DNA from: Vicinamibacteria bacterium
Lineage (GTDB): Bacteria > Acidobacteriota > Vicinamibacteria > Fen-336
Direction: 5' to 3'
Assembly: GCA_025994075.1 (NCBI GenBank)
Contig: JAMQGV010000049.1
Location: forward strand, 107,610 to 171,609
Length of the DNA stretch: 64,000 nt
In this document: positions 25,906 through 33,320 of the stretch, one piece after another
Layout of the letters: each line of letters opens with the position of its first letter
Numbering within the stretch: the first letter of the stretch is position 1
Translations under genes and position numbers: made by a program
Notes under the pieces: generated by a model
Told to the model about the DNA's origin: nothing
What the model saw: only the letters and a program-made list of their open reading frames with translations
Database searches by the model: none

Positions 25906-26445
25906 TTGGAGAACACTACCGACTCGCCCACGAGAAGAACCTGGCTGGCCATCGCGCTCTCCGTTCTTCTACTCACCGTCTCCACGATCTCTCTGGTGTT
26001 GACGCTTCGCGAGACTCGCGGCGCGTTGGCCGAGTCCCGACTCGACCTGCTTGGCGCGTACCAGCCACTCGTTGGTGCCACCCTCCCGCCCCTGATCGAG
26101 GACGCGTCCCGACCAGTCCTGACTCTGGTGGTGTCCGAGACTTGTGGAGTCTGCGATGAGACCTGGCCCTTGTGGGAGGGGCTCGTCGCAAAGGGCAACG
26201 CTCATGTTGTCGTCGTCAACTTGACCGAGCCGGCAAGCGTCGACTACGGTCGTCACCACAACCTCGCTCGATTCACAACCCTCGGGAGACCGGGACGCGA
26301 CATCCAGAATGCCTACCGCATTCGCTATACGCCGCAGACGATTCTCCTGTCGTCCGATTCGAGGGTCTTGTTCGCAAAGACGGGAGCCCTCTCCGCTGAC
26401 GACCAACACCGATTGACCGAAGAACTGGCTCGCGCATCGCGATGA
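25906..26445 (+). CDS. Membrane-anchored thioredoxin-like disulfide oxidoreductase
   Basis: A 179-aa protein. An in-frame stop at 25894 leaves TTG 25906 as the only start that keeps the N-terminal membrane anchor (residues 13-35: WLAIALSVLLLTVSTISLVL). The thioredoxin fold is shown by the strand VLTLVVSETCGVCDETWP, with active-site Cys80-G-V-Cys83, strand VVVVNLTE, and the cis-Pro loop YTPQTILL (Pro143). The orientation places the domain in the periplasm, where it could form, reduce or isomerise disulfides. It lies between two Cys-rich peptide genes, and its stop overlaps the second peptide ATG. A role in folding those peptides is inferred. Confidence 0.85.
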   Translation: MENTTDSPTRRTWLAIALSVLLLTVSTISLVLTLRETRGALAESRLDLLGAYQPLVGATLPPLIEDASRPVLTLVVSETCGVCDETWPLWEGLVAKGNAHVVVVNLTEPASVDYGRHHNLARFTTLGRPGRDIQNAYRIRYTPQTILLSSDSRVLFAKTGALSADDQHRLTEELARASR

Positions 26446-26669
26446 TCCCCCTCCGCAGTCGGCTCCAGAGAGCCACTCTGGCCCTTCTGCTTCTCGCGCT
26501 GGCGCTCTTCGCTTGGCGCGCCGCGGAGGAACCCTCATCCCGACAGTTGCCACGGTGTGACGGTCTGGCATGCAACGACCAGGAAGACTGTGGCCGGCGT
26601 TGCCGATGCGAGATTCCGCCCGGCGCGGAACTCGGCCGCTGCAAGGCCAGCGACCGTGGCGAAGAATAG
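26442..26669 (+). CDS. Second small Cys-rich peptide, same six-Cys framework
   Basis: A 75-aa product whose ATG overlaps the thioredoxin-like stop (ATGA). Residues 1-27 form a hydrophobic signal or anchor (ATLALLLLALALFAW) with no clear signal-peptidase I site, so it may stay membrane-bound. Six cysteines at 39, 44, 50, 54, 56 and 67 give C-4-C-5-C-3-C-1-C-10-C. The core CDGLACNDQEDCGRRCRC aligns residue for residue with the first peptide (C-D-G-L-x-C-x4-D-C-G-x-x-C-x-C). The two peptides otherwise differ, so the framework is what is conserved. The stop TAG shares its last base with the permease GTG. Confidence 0.75.
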   Translation: MIPLRSRLQRATLALLLLALALFAWRAAEEPSSRQLPRCDGLACNDQEDCGRRCRCEIPPGAELGRCKASDRGEE

Positions 26670-28975
26670 TGCACCGACGGGCCAGCCGCTGGCTCGCGAA
26701 CGGCCTCGTTGGGGCATCCCTGGCCGTCTGTCTGAGTGCGGCGGCCGTCGTTCGTGGGCTGGTCGCACCAGACGTGCCCTACGCGGAACCCGAGGAACTC
26801 GTCGAGATCTGGGAATCGCACCCGACCTACGGATCCCTGCTCGAGGTCAGCCACGGATCGTACGCCTGGTGGCGAGAGAAGAGTCGGAACCTCGCGGCTG
26901 TTGCCCACTTCCAGTGGCTCCCGGCGACTCGCCTCCTGGAGTTCGAGGATCGGCGCCTACCCATCACGCTGGCGGCGACGACACCGGGGTTCCTGGACCT
27001 GCTCGGCGTACCGCTGATCGCTGGTCGGCCTCCTGCGCCCGACGAGCGAGATGCCGAGGCCGACGTCATCGTCCTCAGCCAACGCCTCCTCGAGCCCCTC
27101 GACGTGGGATTCGAGATTCTCGGCCGCGATGTGCGCCTCGACGGCCGCCCGTTCAGGGTCGTCGGCATCACTCCCAGGGAGCTGGAACTCCCCGGCCGCG
27201 CCGGCGCCTACACGTTCTTCGTCGTGCCCGACGACATGGGCCGGCGCCAGCGAAACCAGCGCTACCTGAAAGTCGTCGGGAGGCTGGCACCTGGAGCCAC
27301 TGTCGCTGGCCTGCAGTCTGAGTTGGAGGGTCTCTCTCGCGACCTTGGAAGCCAGTTTCCGGAAGTTCACGGCGGCTGGCACCCGGTCGTCCGCCCATTG
27401 ATCGCGCGTGGCGTCGGCCCGCTCTGGTGGCCGGCCCTCCTGGTCGCGCTGTCCTCGGTTGCCACCTACCTGCTCGGCCTCGTGGGATTGGCTGGGGTGT
27501 TGATGGCAGAGACGGCCGCCCGCGGCCGGGACTGGCAGGTACGGATCGCGCTCGGAGCCACGCCGTCCCGAGTGGTCGCCGAGCAGTGTGTCGTCGCGAG
27601 TGGCTTCGTCGTGCCCGGCGCACTCCTCGCGGCGTTCGTCGCCGGCGTTCTCGTGGCGAGACTGCCGGCTCTCGTGCCGTTCTCCGAAGGCGCGCACCCG
27701 CGGATCGACAGCTCGATCCTCGCGCTCTGGCTGGTCCTGTCGGTGACCGCGCTGGGGCTGTCGGTTCTCTCGATGGCGGCACCTCTTCGCTGGCGGGACC
27801 CTGCTCGTGGCTTGCTCGACGGCGGCAACGTCGGCGGGCGTGGGGCGATCCGGGCGGTGAGCGCGCTGCGCTGGGTGGCGGTCGTACAGATCGTGGGGGC
27901 CGTGCCGTTGCTGCATCTCGCCGTTGGCCTCCAGGGCTCCCTCCAACGTCTGGCCGCGTCGCCACTCGGATTCGAGCCCGGGGACAAGGTCACCGCCGAC
28001 CTCCCGGTTTCTGCAGCCCAGCGCCAGGAGACCCTGTTCGCGGACGCGACGGTGGACCGATTGCGCGCCGGGGGCGTGGATGCCGTTCTGGCCAGTTCGG
28101 CCCCGCTGCGATGGCCGGAGGTGCTGTGGTTCGTCTCGGCCGACAACGCGAACCGGACCTGGACGGCGGTCGTCGACGCGATGCCGGGGTACCCGGAGCG
28201 CCTCTCCATTCCTCTTCTGGCGGGGCGGACGTTCTCCGTGGAGGATCGGCGAGGGGCTCGCCCGGTGGCGATGGTCAGCGCGCTCCTGGCGCGGACTCTG
28301 TGGGGCGACATCGGCGTCGCCGTGGGTCGCCGTCTCAGGCAGGAACTGGATGTCGAGCGTGAGGTCGTCGGCGTGCTCGCGGACGTGGAGGCCTCTGCTC
28401 GAGGCGGTCCCGGCGTGCCTGCCTTGTATGTGCCCCTCGCACAGGGGCGAGGCGGCCTGCTCCAGGTCATCCTGGCCGAGAAAGACCTCCCGACGGCCAC
28501 GGCGGTCCTGCGCGAGACCGGGCCAGGGCTCGCACTCCAAAGCCCGATTCGCTTGAGGGACCTGGCCAGCGAACGATTGGCCGCCCTCCGCCTCGCTGCC
28601 GGCGTCGCGGGCGCGCTTGCCGTCGCGGCCGCGGCGCTGGCGCTCGTCGGCGTTTCCGGCGTCGCGAAGCTGGTCGCCACTTCGGGGACGCGGGAGTTCG
28701 CCCTCAAGGTGGCCCTCGGGGCCACTGCCGAAGGTTTGCTCCGGAACCTGGTCTGGCGCTTGGGTGGCTGGATGGCGCTCGGCGCGCTCGGCGGGATGAC
28801 CTTGAGCGCCGCGGTGGCGGTCCTGCAACCGGCCTTCACCGGATCCGAATCGGCGGGCGCAGGCTGGGCAGTCGCGATCGGCCTGGCGCTGCCGGCCGTC
28901 GCGCTGACAGTGGGCTCCCTGCAGTTGGCGTCCATCCGGGGCGTCGCCCCGGCCGAGCTGTTGCGACGCCCCTGA
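26669..28975 (+). CDS. Orphan MacB/FtsX-type permease (ADOP-like)
   Basis: A 768-aa protein. GTG 26669 overlaps the peptide stop by one base and places a short basic N-terminus before TM1 (ANGLVGASLAVCLSAAAVVR). The layout is periplasmic MacB-like domain, three helices (from LWWPALLVALSSVATYLLGL), a helix (LRWVAVVQIVGAVPLLHLAV), a second periplasmic domain and a terminal three-helix FtsX block (GVAGALAVAAAALALVGVSG). This is the duplicated architecture of acidobacterial ADOP permeases, which lack a dedicated ATPase gene. No ATPase is encoded here. Export, extraction or immunity related to the Cys-rich peptides is inferred from operon position only. Confidence 0.85.
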   Translation: MHRRASRWLANGLVGASLAVCLSAAAVVRGLVAPDVPYAEPEELVEIWESHPTYGSLLEVSHGSYAWWREKSRNLAAVAHFQWLPATRLLEFEDRRLPITLAATTPGFLDLLGVPLIAGRPPAPDERDAEADVIVLSQRLLEPLDVGFEILGRDVRLDGRPFRVVGITPRELELPGRAGAYTFFVVPDDMGRRQRNQRYLKVVGRLAPGATVAGLQSELEGLSRDLGSQFPEVHGGWHPVVRPLIARGVGPLWWPALLVALSSVATYLLGLVGLAGVLMAETAARGRDWQVRIALGATPSRVVAEQCVVASGFVVPGALLAAFVAGVLVARLPALVPFSEGAHPRIDSSILALWLVLSVTALGLSVLSMAAPLRWRDPARGLLDGGNVGGRGAIRAVSALRWVAVVQIVGAVPLLHLAVGLQGSLQRLAASPLGFEPGDKVTADLPVSAAQRQETLFADATVDRLRAGGVDAVLASSAPLRWPEVLWFVSADNANRTWTAVVDAMPGYPERLSIPLLAGRTFSVEDRRGARPVAMVSALLARTLWGDIGVAVGRRLRQELDVEREVVGVLADVEASARGGPGVPALYVPLAQGRGGLLQVILAEKDLPTATAVLRETGPGLALQSPIRLRDLASERLAALRLAAGVAGALAVAAAALALVGVSGVAKLVATSGTREFALKVALGATAEGLLRNLVWRLGGWMALGALGGMTLSAAVAVLQPAFTGSESAGAGWAVAIGLALPAVALTVGSLQLASIRGVAPAELLRRP

Positions 28976-29031
28976 GGCTACTCTCGGCCGGGCCACAGGT
29001 CGCCGCCGCGCCGCGTGAGACACTGGCCGCG

Positions 29032-29907
29032 ATGGCCGGGACGCTCTACGTCGTCGCCACGCCGCTCGGCAACCTCGAGGACCTGAGCCCGCGGGCGGTG
29101 CGGGTGCTGCGCGAGGCGGCGCTCGTCGCCTGCGAGGACACGCGGCGCACGGGGCGGCTGCTGGCGGCTCACGCGATCGCCACGCCGACCACGTCCTGCT
29201 TCGAGCACAACGAGCGCCACAAGGTCGAGCGACTGCTCGCCCTGGTGCGCGAGGGCAAGGACGTGGCGCTGTGCTCGGACGCCGGCACGCCCGGCATCTC
29301 GGACCCGGGCTACCGGGTCGTGCGAGCGGCCCGCGAGGCGGGGCTGCCCGTGGTGCCGATCCCGGGAGCCTCGGCGGTGGTCGCCGCGCTTTCGGTGTCC
29401 GGCCTGCCCACCGACCGCTTCCTGTTCGTCGGCTTCCTGCCGTCGCGCGCCAGGCCGCGGCGCGAGGCGCTCGTCGAGCTGCGCTGCCGGCGCGAGACGC
29501 TCGTGTTCTACGAGTCGCCGCTGCGGTTGCGGGAGACCCTCGCCGACCTGCGCGAGGAGTTCGGCGAGCGCGAGGCGTTCCTGTGCCGCGAGGCGACCAA
29601 GATGCACGAGGAGTACCGCCTGGCGACGCTGTCGGCGCTGCTCGTCGAGGTCGAGGCCCGCGGCGAGCTGCGCGGCGAGGTGGTGCTCTGCGTCGCCGGG
29701 GCCGACCCCGACGCCGCGGCCGCGGCGGAGCGCGAAACGGGAGAGCCGGCCGAGGAGCTCTACGCCCGGCTGGTCGCCGAAGGCCGCACCCGGCGCGAGG
29801 CGGTCAAGGAAGTTGCCCGAAGGCTCGGGCTGCCTGCCCGGGCCGTCTACGACCGGGTGCTGGCCGCGGAAGCCCCCGTTTTGCCCCCGGACCCCGAGAC
29901 GCCCTAG
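29032..29907 (+). CDS. rsmI: 16S rRNA (cytidine-1402-2'-O)-methyltransferase
   Basis: A 291-aa tetrapyrrole-methylase-fold enzyme. LYVVATPLGNLEDLSPRAV at the N-terminus, ACEDTRRTGRLL, CSDAGTPGISDPG and IPGASAVVAALSVSGLPTD are RsmI hallmarks. The family 2'-O-methylates C1402 of 16S rRNA in the decoding centre. The C-terminal region (ELYARLVAEGRTRREAVKEV) is the usual helical extension. Start ATG 29032 has little Shine-Dalgarno character. rpsU follows 128 bp downstream, so two ribosome-related genes are adjacent. Confidence 0.95.
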   Translation: MAGTLYVVATPLGNLEDLSPRAVRVLREAALVACEDTRRTGRLLAAHAIATPTTSCFEHNERHKVERLLALVREGKDVALCSDAGTPGISDPGYRVVRAAREAGLPVVPIPGASAVVAALSVSGLPTDRFLFVGFLPSRARPRREALVELRCRRETLVFYESPLRLRETLADLREEFGEREAFLCREATKMHEEYRLATLSALLVEVEARGELRGEVVLCVAGADPDAAAAAERETGEPAEELYARLVAEGRTRREAVKEVARRLGLPARAVYDRVLAAEAPVLPPDPETP

Positions 29908-29924
29908 AATGCCCCGTTTGCGCC

Positions 29925-29944
29925 GCGCCCGACGTTCCGGGCGC
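29925..29944 (+). terminator. GC hairpin after rsmI
   Basis: GCGCCCG (29925-29931), a 6-nt loop and CGGGCGC (29938-29944) lie 18 bp after the rsmI stop. No T tract follows. It may attenuate read-through into rpsU or form part of the rpsU leader. Confidence 0.4.
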
Positions 29945-30035
29945 ACCAAGGCGCGAACCCTGACGTCGCGCGACCCCCGGCAGGCCTGTCTGGCGGCGGA
30001 GTAGCGCCAGCCCAGGCTGAAGGGAGGCGATTTTT

Positions 30036-30233
30036 CTGGCCGAGATCAAGCTGCAGGAAGGCGAGTCGATCGAGAACGCCCTCCGTCGCTTCAAGCGCAA
30101 GGTGCAGCAGGAAGACATCATCAAGGACATCAAGAAGCACAGCTTCTACCTGAAGCCCGGGGACAAGCGGCGCGCCAAGGAGGCGCTGGCCCGCAAGCGC
30201 AACCGCAAGAAGGCCCGCCGCGAGGCGGAGTAG
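30036..30233 (+). CDS. rpsU: 30S ribosomal protein S21 (CTG start)
   Basis: The frame reads (M)AEIKLQEGESIENALRRFKR followed by KVQQEDIIKDIKKHSFYLKP and a Lys/Arg-rich tail, unmistakably S21 (65 aa, normal length). There is no ATG, GTG or TTG at the N-terminus; the codon before Ala is CTG at 30036. It is placed 8 nt after GGGAGG (30022-30027), ideal spacing, so a CTG start is the best reading. An ATT two codons upstream is less well spaced. S21 sits at the 16S 3' end near the anti-Shine-Dalgarno. A terminator-like stem follows. Confidence 0.9.
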   Translation: MAEIKLQEGESIENALRRFKRKVQQEDIIKDIKKHSFYLKPGDKRRAKEALARKRNRKKARREAE

Positions 30234-30251
30234 CCAGGCGGCGACGTCCCG

Positions 30252-30303
30252 CGAGGCCGGTCCGGTGGCGATCCGACGCCCCGGGGCGGCCTCGTTCCTT
30301 TTT
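30252..30303 (+). terminator. rpsU terminator
   Basis: CGAGGCCG (30252-30259) pairs with CGGCCTCG (30287-30294), enclosing an inner GC palindrome around CCCCGGGG, and is followed by TTCCTTTTT (30295-30303). It is located 19 bp after the rpsU stop and just before the convergent pta stop. Confidence 0.65.
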
Positions 30304-30308
30304 CGGGG

Positions 30309-31307
30309 CTACTCGCCGGCCTGAAGGCCGGTGATCGCGATCGCGTCGACGACGTCGTCGACCGAGCAGCCGCGGGAGAGGTCGTTGGCCGGCTTCGCGA
30401 GACCCTGCAGGATCGGGCCCACCGCGCGGGCGCTCGCGATGCGTTCGACCAGCTTGTAGCCGATGTTGCCGGCGCCGAGGTCGGGGAAGACCAGCACGTT
30501 GGCGCGGCCCGCGACCTCGCTGCCGGGGGCCTTGGAGCGGCCGATCGCCTCGACCAGCGCCGCGTCGGCCTGCAGCTCGCCGTCGACCAGCAGCCCCTTC
30601 GCGCGGGCCCGCACCAGCCGCGCCGCTTCGGCGACCTTGCGGCTGCGCGGGTGATCGGCCGAGCCCATCGTCGAGAAGGAGAGCAGCGCCACCCGCGGCT
30701 CCACTTCCAGGAAGCGGCGCGCGTTGTCGGCCGCGAGGATCGCGATCTCGGCCAGCTCTTCCGCGGTCGGGTCGGGGTTCACGCCGCAGTCGGCGAAGAC
30801 CAGCGCGCCCCCGGAGCCCAGCTCGGCGCGCGCGGTCTGCATCAGCATGAACGACGACACCTTGCGCACGCCCGCGCGGGGCCCGATCCCGCGCAGCACG
30901 GCGCGCAGGGTGTCGGCCGTGGTCGCTCGCGCGCCCGCCACCAGGCCGTCGAAGGCGCCCATCCCGACCTGGACCGCGCCCCAGAGGAGCGGCTGCTTCA
31001 GCGCCTCGCGGGCCTCGGTCGGCGTCAGCCCGCGCGCCCCCATCCGCTCCAGCAGGTAGCGCACGGCCGCGTCCACGCCGCGTTCGTCCCCACCGGGAGC
31101 CGCCAGCTCCACGCCGCCCAGTTCCACGCCGCGCTCGCGGGCAGCCGAGCGCAGGGCGTCCGGGGCCCCCAGGACCGTCGGCTTCGCGAGTCCGGCCGCG
31201 GCGACCCGCACCGCCGCTTCGAGCGTCCGCGGCTCGTCGCCCTCGGGCAGCACGATCCGCCGCGGGCGGGCCGCGGCGCGGGCGCGCAGGCGCTCCAGGA
31301 GGTCCAC
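30309..31307 (-). CDS. pta: Phosphate acetyltransferase
   Basis: A 332-aa single-domain (short) Pta/Ptb-fold enzyme. GTG 31307 gives the usual N-terminus (VDLLERLRARAAARPRRIVL) with PEGDEPRTLEAAV. Other signatures are GMGAFDGLVAGARATTADTL, VSSFMLMQT, FADCGVNPDP, ALLSFSTMGSADHPRS, DGELQADAAL and the NVLVFPDLGAGNIGYKL block. It interconverts acetyl-CoA and acetyl phosphate. No acetate kinase gene is adjacent. The far longer upstream extension of this frame is a shadow of the genes on the plus strand. Confidence 0.93.
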   Translation of the reverse strand: MDLLERLRARAAARPRRIVLPEGDEPRTLEAAVRVAAAGLAKPTVLGAPDALRSAARERGVELGGVELAAPGGDERGVDAAVRYLLERMGARGLTPTEAREALKQPLLWGAVQVGMGAFDGLVAGARATTADTLRAVLRGIGPRAGVRKVSSFMLMQTARAELGSGGALVFADCGVNPDPTAEELAEIAILAADNARRFLEVEPRVALLSFSTMGSADHPRSRKVAEAARLVRARAKGLLVDGELQADAALVEAIGRSKAPGSEVAGRANVLVFPDLGAGNIGYKLVERIASARAVGPILQGLAKPANDLSRGCSVDDVVDAIAITGLQAGE

Positions 31308-31363
31308 GGCGGCGACCCTAGCACGCGCCCGCCGGCGGCCGGAAGACCTTGGCCCCCAATGCG

Positions 31364-31393
31364 TTGACACCCCTGAAAACGGTGTGGTAGCGT
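31364..31393 (+). promoter_or_regulatory. Predicted sigma-70 promoter of the STAS gene
   Basis: A perfect TTGACA (31364-31369), an 18-bp spacer and TAGCGT (31388-31393) precede the STAS ATG by about 50 nt. GGAGGA lies within the leader upstream of the start. The TAGxxT -10 resembles other predicted promoters here. Confidence 0.6.
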
Positions 31394-31445
31394 CGCTTTC
31401 GCTTCGAAATCGTTTCGATCCAGAGTCGCGGAGGAACAGGACGCC

Positions 31446-31781
31446 ATGAAGATCGTCGAGCGCACGGTCGGAGACATCATCATCCTCGACCTCCACGGGA
31501 AGATCCTGATCGGCGAGGGCGACGACGCGCTGCGCGAGGCCGTCACGAAGCTCGTCGACTCGGGCGCGCAGAAGATCCTGCTGAACCTGGCCGACGTGCC
31601 GTACGTCGATTCGGCCGGCCTCGGCGAGATCGTCCGCTGCTACACGACCGTCAGCCGCAAGGGCGGCCGCCTGAAGCTGATCAACCTGACCAAGAAGATC
31701 CAGGACCTGCTGGCGATCACCAAGCTGCTCACCGTCTTCGAGACCTACGAGTCCGAGGACGAAGCGGTCAAGAGCTTCTAG
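31446..31781 (+). CDS. STAS-domain anti-sigma factor antagonist (SpoIIAA-like)
   Basis: A 111-aa single STAS domain. The conserved phosphorylatable Ser56 lies in VPYVDSAGLGEIV, with the first strand IIILDLHGKILIG and the C-terminal helix before FETYESEDEAVKSF. In the partner-switching model the unphosphorylated protein binds an anti-sigma kinase (SpoIIAB/RsbW) and frees a sigma factor. No kinase or sigma partner is adjacent. It has its own promoter and a strong terminator, so it is monocistronic. Confidence 0.92.
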   Translation: MKIVERTVGDIIILDLHGKILIGEGDDALREAVTKLVDSGAQKILLNLADVPYVDSAGLGEIVRCYTTVSRKGGRLKLINLTKKIQDLLAITKLLTVFETYESEDEAVKSF

Positions 31782-31800
31782 GACCGCAGGACCGCGCGAG

Positions 31801-31836
31801 CGGGGCGCCGCCCAGGGCGCCCCGCCGTTTCTTTTT
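31801..31836 (+). terminator. Strong intrinsic terminator after the STAS gene
   Basis: A 9-bp stem (31801-31809 with 31816-31824), 6-nt loop, followed by CCGTTTCTTTTT. This is the clearest intrinsic terminator of the window and isolates the STAS gene from the glycosyltransferase cluster. Confidence 0.8.
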
Positions 31837-31847
31837 CCGGGGGAACC

Positions 31848-32744
31848 GTGCCGCCGCTCCTCGCCGCCCTCCGGCCCCACCAGTGGACCAAGAACCTGGT
31901 GGTGTTCGCCGCCCTGGCCCTGTCCAAGCACCTGTTCGAGGCCGGGCCGCTGCTGCAGGCGACCCTCGCCTTCGTCTGCTTCTGCGCGCTGTCGGGCACC
32001 GTCTACCTGGTCAACGACCTGGTCGACGTCGAACGCGACCGGCTGCACCCCGAGAAGAAGCGGCGGCCGATCGCCAGCGGGGCGGTGTCGCTGCCGCTGG
32101 CCCGCGGCGCCGCGCTGGTGCTCGGCGCGGGCAGCCTGACGGTGTCCGCGGCGTTGTCGCGCGAGTTCTTCGCCTGCGCGACGGCCTACCTCGCCCTCAA
32201 CCTGCTCTACTCGTTCCGGCTGAAGAACGTCGTCATCCTCGACGTGCTGTCGATCAGCCTCGGCTTCGTGCTGCGCGCGGTGGCGGGCGGCGTGGTGATC
32301 GCGGTGCCGATCAGCGACTGGCTGCTGGTGTGCACCATCCTGCTGGCGCTGTTCCTGGCCCTCGCCAAGCGCCGCGCGGAGATCACGGCGCTCGAGGCCA
32401 CCGCCAGCGGGCACCGGGCGATCCTGGCCGAGTACAGCCCCTACCTGCTCGACCAGATGATCGCGGTGGTCACCGCCTCCTGCGTCACCGCCTACGCCTT
32501 CTACACGCTGGCCCCCGAGACGGTCGCCAAGTTCCAGACCAACCGCCTGTCGTGGACCATCCCCTTCGTGATCTACGGCATCTTTCGCTATCTTTACCTG
32601 GTCCACCAGAAGGAGCAGGGCGGCAGCCCGAGCGACGTGCTGCTGGCCGACCGCCCGCTGCTCGTGAACGTGTTCCTGTGGGCGGCGGCCGTGGTCGCGA
32701 TCGTCTACTCCGCCGCGGGCGCGCCGGCGCCGATCGGGCACTGA
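31848..32744 (+). CDS. UbiA-family decaprenyl-phosphate phosphoribosyltransferase-like protein
   Basis: A 298-aa membrane prenyltransferase starting at GTG after GGGGGAACC. RPHQWTKNLVVFAALAL at the N-terminus and the first Asp-rich motif NDLVDVERDRLHPEKKRRPI are the pattern of the DPPR synthase (Rv3806c-like) branch rather than ubiquinone enzymes. About nine helices; a second polar motif follows the YSFRLKNVVILDVL helix. DPPR synthase transfers phosphoribose to a polyprenyl phosphate, the first step to polyprenyl-phosphate pentofuranoses. Heading a glycosyltransferase cluster, it may supply a ribo- or arabinofuranosyl donor; this is inference. Confidence 0.85.
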   Translation: MPPLLAALRPHQWTKNLVVFAALALSKHLFEAGPLLQATLAFVCFCALSGTVYLVNDLVDVERDRLHPEKKRRPIASGAVSLPLARGAALVLGAGSLTVSAALSREFFACATAYLALNLLYSFRLKNVVILDVLSISLGFVLRAVAGGVVIAVPISDWLLVCTILLALFLALAKRRAEITALEATASGHRAILAEYSPYLLDQMIAVVTASCVTAYAFYTLAPETVAKFQTNRLSWTIPFVIYGIFRYLYLVHQKEQGGSPSDVLLADRPLLVNVFLWAAAVVAIVYSAAGAPAPIGH

Positions 32745-32765
32745 ACGACGGGCGAAGGAACCGCG

Positions 32766-33320
32766 ATGAGCATCGAGATCCGCGCCGAGGACGTGAACGT
32801 CGAGGAGATCATGCGGCAGATCCGCCGCCGCATCGACGAGAAGCGGCGCGGGCTGTACTCGGACGAGGAGCTGCGCGAGATCGCGGAGCACCGCCTCGAC
32901 GCGGTGCTCGACGCCGGCGAGTTCAACCCCGACTTCGTCTCCGACTTCCGCCAGGGCGCCGCGCGCTGGAACTACTCGTTCCACACCGAGACGATCTACC
33001 GCAGCAGCCGCGGCGCCGTCGGCCGCACGCTGGAGGCGATCCGCCGGCTGCTGCAGCCGGTCCAGAAGCTGTTCTGGAACCCGAACCCGATGATCTCGGC
33101 GCTCTCGCGGCAGTCGGACCTGAACCTCTACTACGTCGAGCTGTTCCACAACCTCTCGCGCGAGCTGACCCGCCTCAACCTCGAGAACCAGGAGCTGAAG
33201 AACCGCGTGCTCACGCTGCAGGGGCGGCTCGACCTGCTGAGCCGGCGCGAGAAGACGCTGGAGGACATGGTCGTCTACCGCGACGACAGCGGCGCGGAGG
33301 GCCCGGAAGGCGCCCGGTGA
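32766..33320 (+). CDS. Small helical/coiled-coil protein of the glycosyltransferase cluster (paralogue 1)
   Basis: A 184-aa charged, largely alpha-helical protein with a good ribosome-binding site (GAAGGAAC). An N-terminal helix (EEIMRQIRRRIDEKRRGLYS) is followed by a hydrophobic/aromatic helix around RRLLQPVQKLFWNPNPMISA and a C-terminal coiled coil (NLSRELTRLNLENQELKNRV). No signal peptide. Helix order and the 'P(V)QK/RL...Q..LN.Y' segment parallel the proteins at 34522 and 37330, so the three look paralogous. Each precedes a GT4 gene of the MKLAFVxQR type; here the stop overlaps that gene by 4 bp. Possibly a scaffold or regulator of the transferases. Confidence 0.7.
   Translation: MSIEIRAEDVNVEEIMRQIRRRIDEKRRGLYSDEELREIAEHRLDAVLDAGEFNPDFVSDFRQGAARWNYSFHTETIYRSSRGAVGRTLEAIRRLLQPVQKLFWNPNPMISALSRQSDLNLYYVELFHNLSRELTRLNLENQELKNRVLTLQGRLDLLSRREKTLEDMVVYRDDSGAEGPEGAR

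Noticed and set aside
25620..26669. Class II bacteriocin or lanthipeptide interpretation of the peptides
   Set aside because: There is no double-Gly leader, no PCAT peptidase-transporter and no Ser/Thr-rich core or LanM/LanB gene; Sec-type signals and conserved Cys spacing fit a disulfide-rich secreted peptide better.
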